The notes beneath the pieces are model-generated. The model ran no database searches, had not been told where the DNA came from, and worked only from the letters and a program-made list of their open reading frames with translations. The position numbers and the translations under genes are program-made. From Lachnospiraceae bacterium UBA2860 (GTDB taxonomy: Bacteria > Bacillota > Clostridia > Lachnospirales > Lachnospiraceae): a DNA stretch of 5,536 nucleotides. Position 1 is the first letter of the stretch. Each line of letters opens with the position of its first letter. Location: assembly GCA_002350625.1 (NCBI GenBank), contig DEFE01000012.1:16698-22233 (forward strand), in the 5' to 3' direction. Shown here one piece after another: positions 5,130 to 5,536 of this stretch.

Positions 5130-5536
5130 ATGATCTATACCAGCTGTAAATATGTACCAGTTGAAATATTCGCGGGATTCGGCGAGAAGGCGGAGCGGCT
5201 TGACCCGCATCCGGCTTCCTTCTCCTGCGCGGACGGGTGCTCGCACCCGAATCTGTGCGGTTTCGCGAAGGCCATCATCGAGGAGGTGAAGGCGCGCAAG
5301 ATCCGCGAGCTGATCCTCGTCGACTGCTGCGACGCCATGCGGCGGACTTACGACGTCCTCAAGCAGGATGAGATGGATTTTCTGTATTTCTTGCCGCTGC
5401 CCCACAAGACGGGAGAGCGGGAGATCAGGTATTTCGCGGCGCAGCTGCAGGCGCTGAAGGACAAATATGAGGCTTACAGCGGGCGGCCGTTTTCGGTGCG
5501 GGCCGCCGCGGCCGCGCTGCTTGAAGGCGTGAAGGA
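5130..5536 (+). CDS. Second 2-hydroxyacyl-CoA dehydratase family subunit (partial, 3' end cut by window)
   Basis: 135 codons run open to the window end. The start is ATG 5130, with GAGG at 5121-5124 five bases upstream; an in-frame TAG at 5064 and no in-frame ATG between support it. The N-terminus MIYTSCKYVPVEIFAGFG resembles the opening segment of HGD-D proteins, where a conserved Cys precedes the phrase for the substrate-side helix. It is followed by CADGCSHPNLCGFAK (33-47) and by VDCCDAMRRTYDVL (64-77), a hallmark family stretch. Cysteines at 6, 33, 37, 43, 66 and 67 are candidates for iron-sulfur ligation; C6 and C43 or C66 are the likeliest, by analogy. It should form the heteromeric enzyme with the product of the preceding gene. 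Whether it is complete and followed by the activator ATPase (a BadF/HgdC-type protein) cannot be seen here. Confidence 0.85.
   Translation, partial: MIYTSCKYVPVEIFAGFGEKAERLDPHPASFSCADGCSHPNLCGFAKAIIEEVKARKIRELILVDCCDAMRRTYDVLKQDEMDFLYFLPLPHKTGEREIRYFAAQLQALKDKYEAYSGRPFSVRAAAAALLEGVK

Overview
The window reads as a chromosomal segment of an anaerobic, fairly GC-rich member of the Clostridia, most likely Lachnospiraceae-like. This is inferred from three things: strong AAGGAGG/GGGAGG-type ribosome binding sites, a paired ATP-activated 2-hydroxyacyl-CoA dehydratase typical of strict anaerobes, and a citrate synthase of the roughly 450-residue clostridial form. All five genes lie on the + strand, and every spacer is longer than 100 bp. 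No rRNA, tRNA, CRISPR array, transposase or phage gene is visible.

Layout: 1-271 is a non-coding spacer with an extended -10 promoter (75-83) and a five-copy 31-34 bp tandem array. 272-1468 encodes a membrane-anchored metallophosphoesterase. 1469-1636 holds a two-copy 42-bp duplication with hairpins and then the promoter and strong RBS of citrate synthase (1637-2983). 2984-3199 holds a 36-38 bp hairpin-bearing array and the promoter of a small gene (3200-3460). That gene encodes a double-glycine leader fused to a bacterial SH3 domain and is closed by a strong intrinsic terminator (3486-3519). 3520-3745 is a probable promoter plus a long leader with a distant-end inverted repeat. 3746-5008 is a 2-hydroxyacyl-CoA dehydratase family subunit. 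5009-5129 holds a two-copy 37-bp-period duplication. 5130-5536 is the start of a second dehydratase-family subunit, cut by the window end.

Functionally, the two dehydratase-family genes almost certainly form one heteromeric iron-sulfur enzyme that needs an activator ATPase not seen here. Citrate synthase and the phosphoesterase look like independently transcribed housekeeping genes. The most unusual items are the small leader-SH3 protein, which looks like cargo for a peptidase-containing ABC exporter, and the presence of short tandem arrays of about 31-42 bp period in four of the five spacers.
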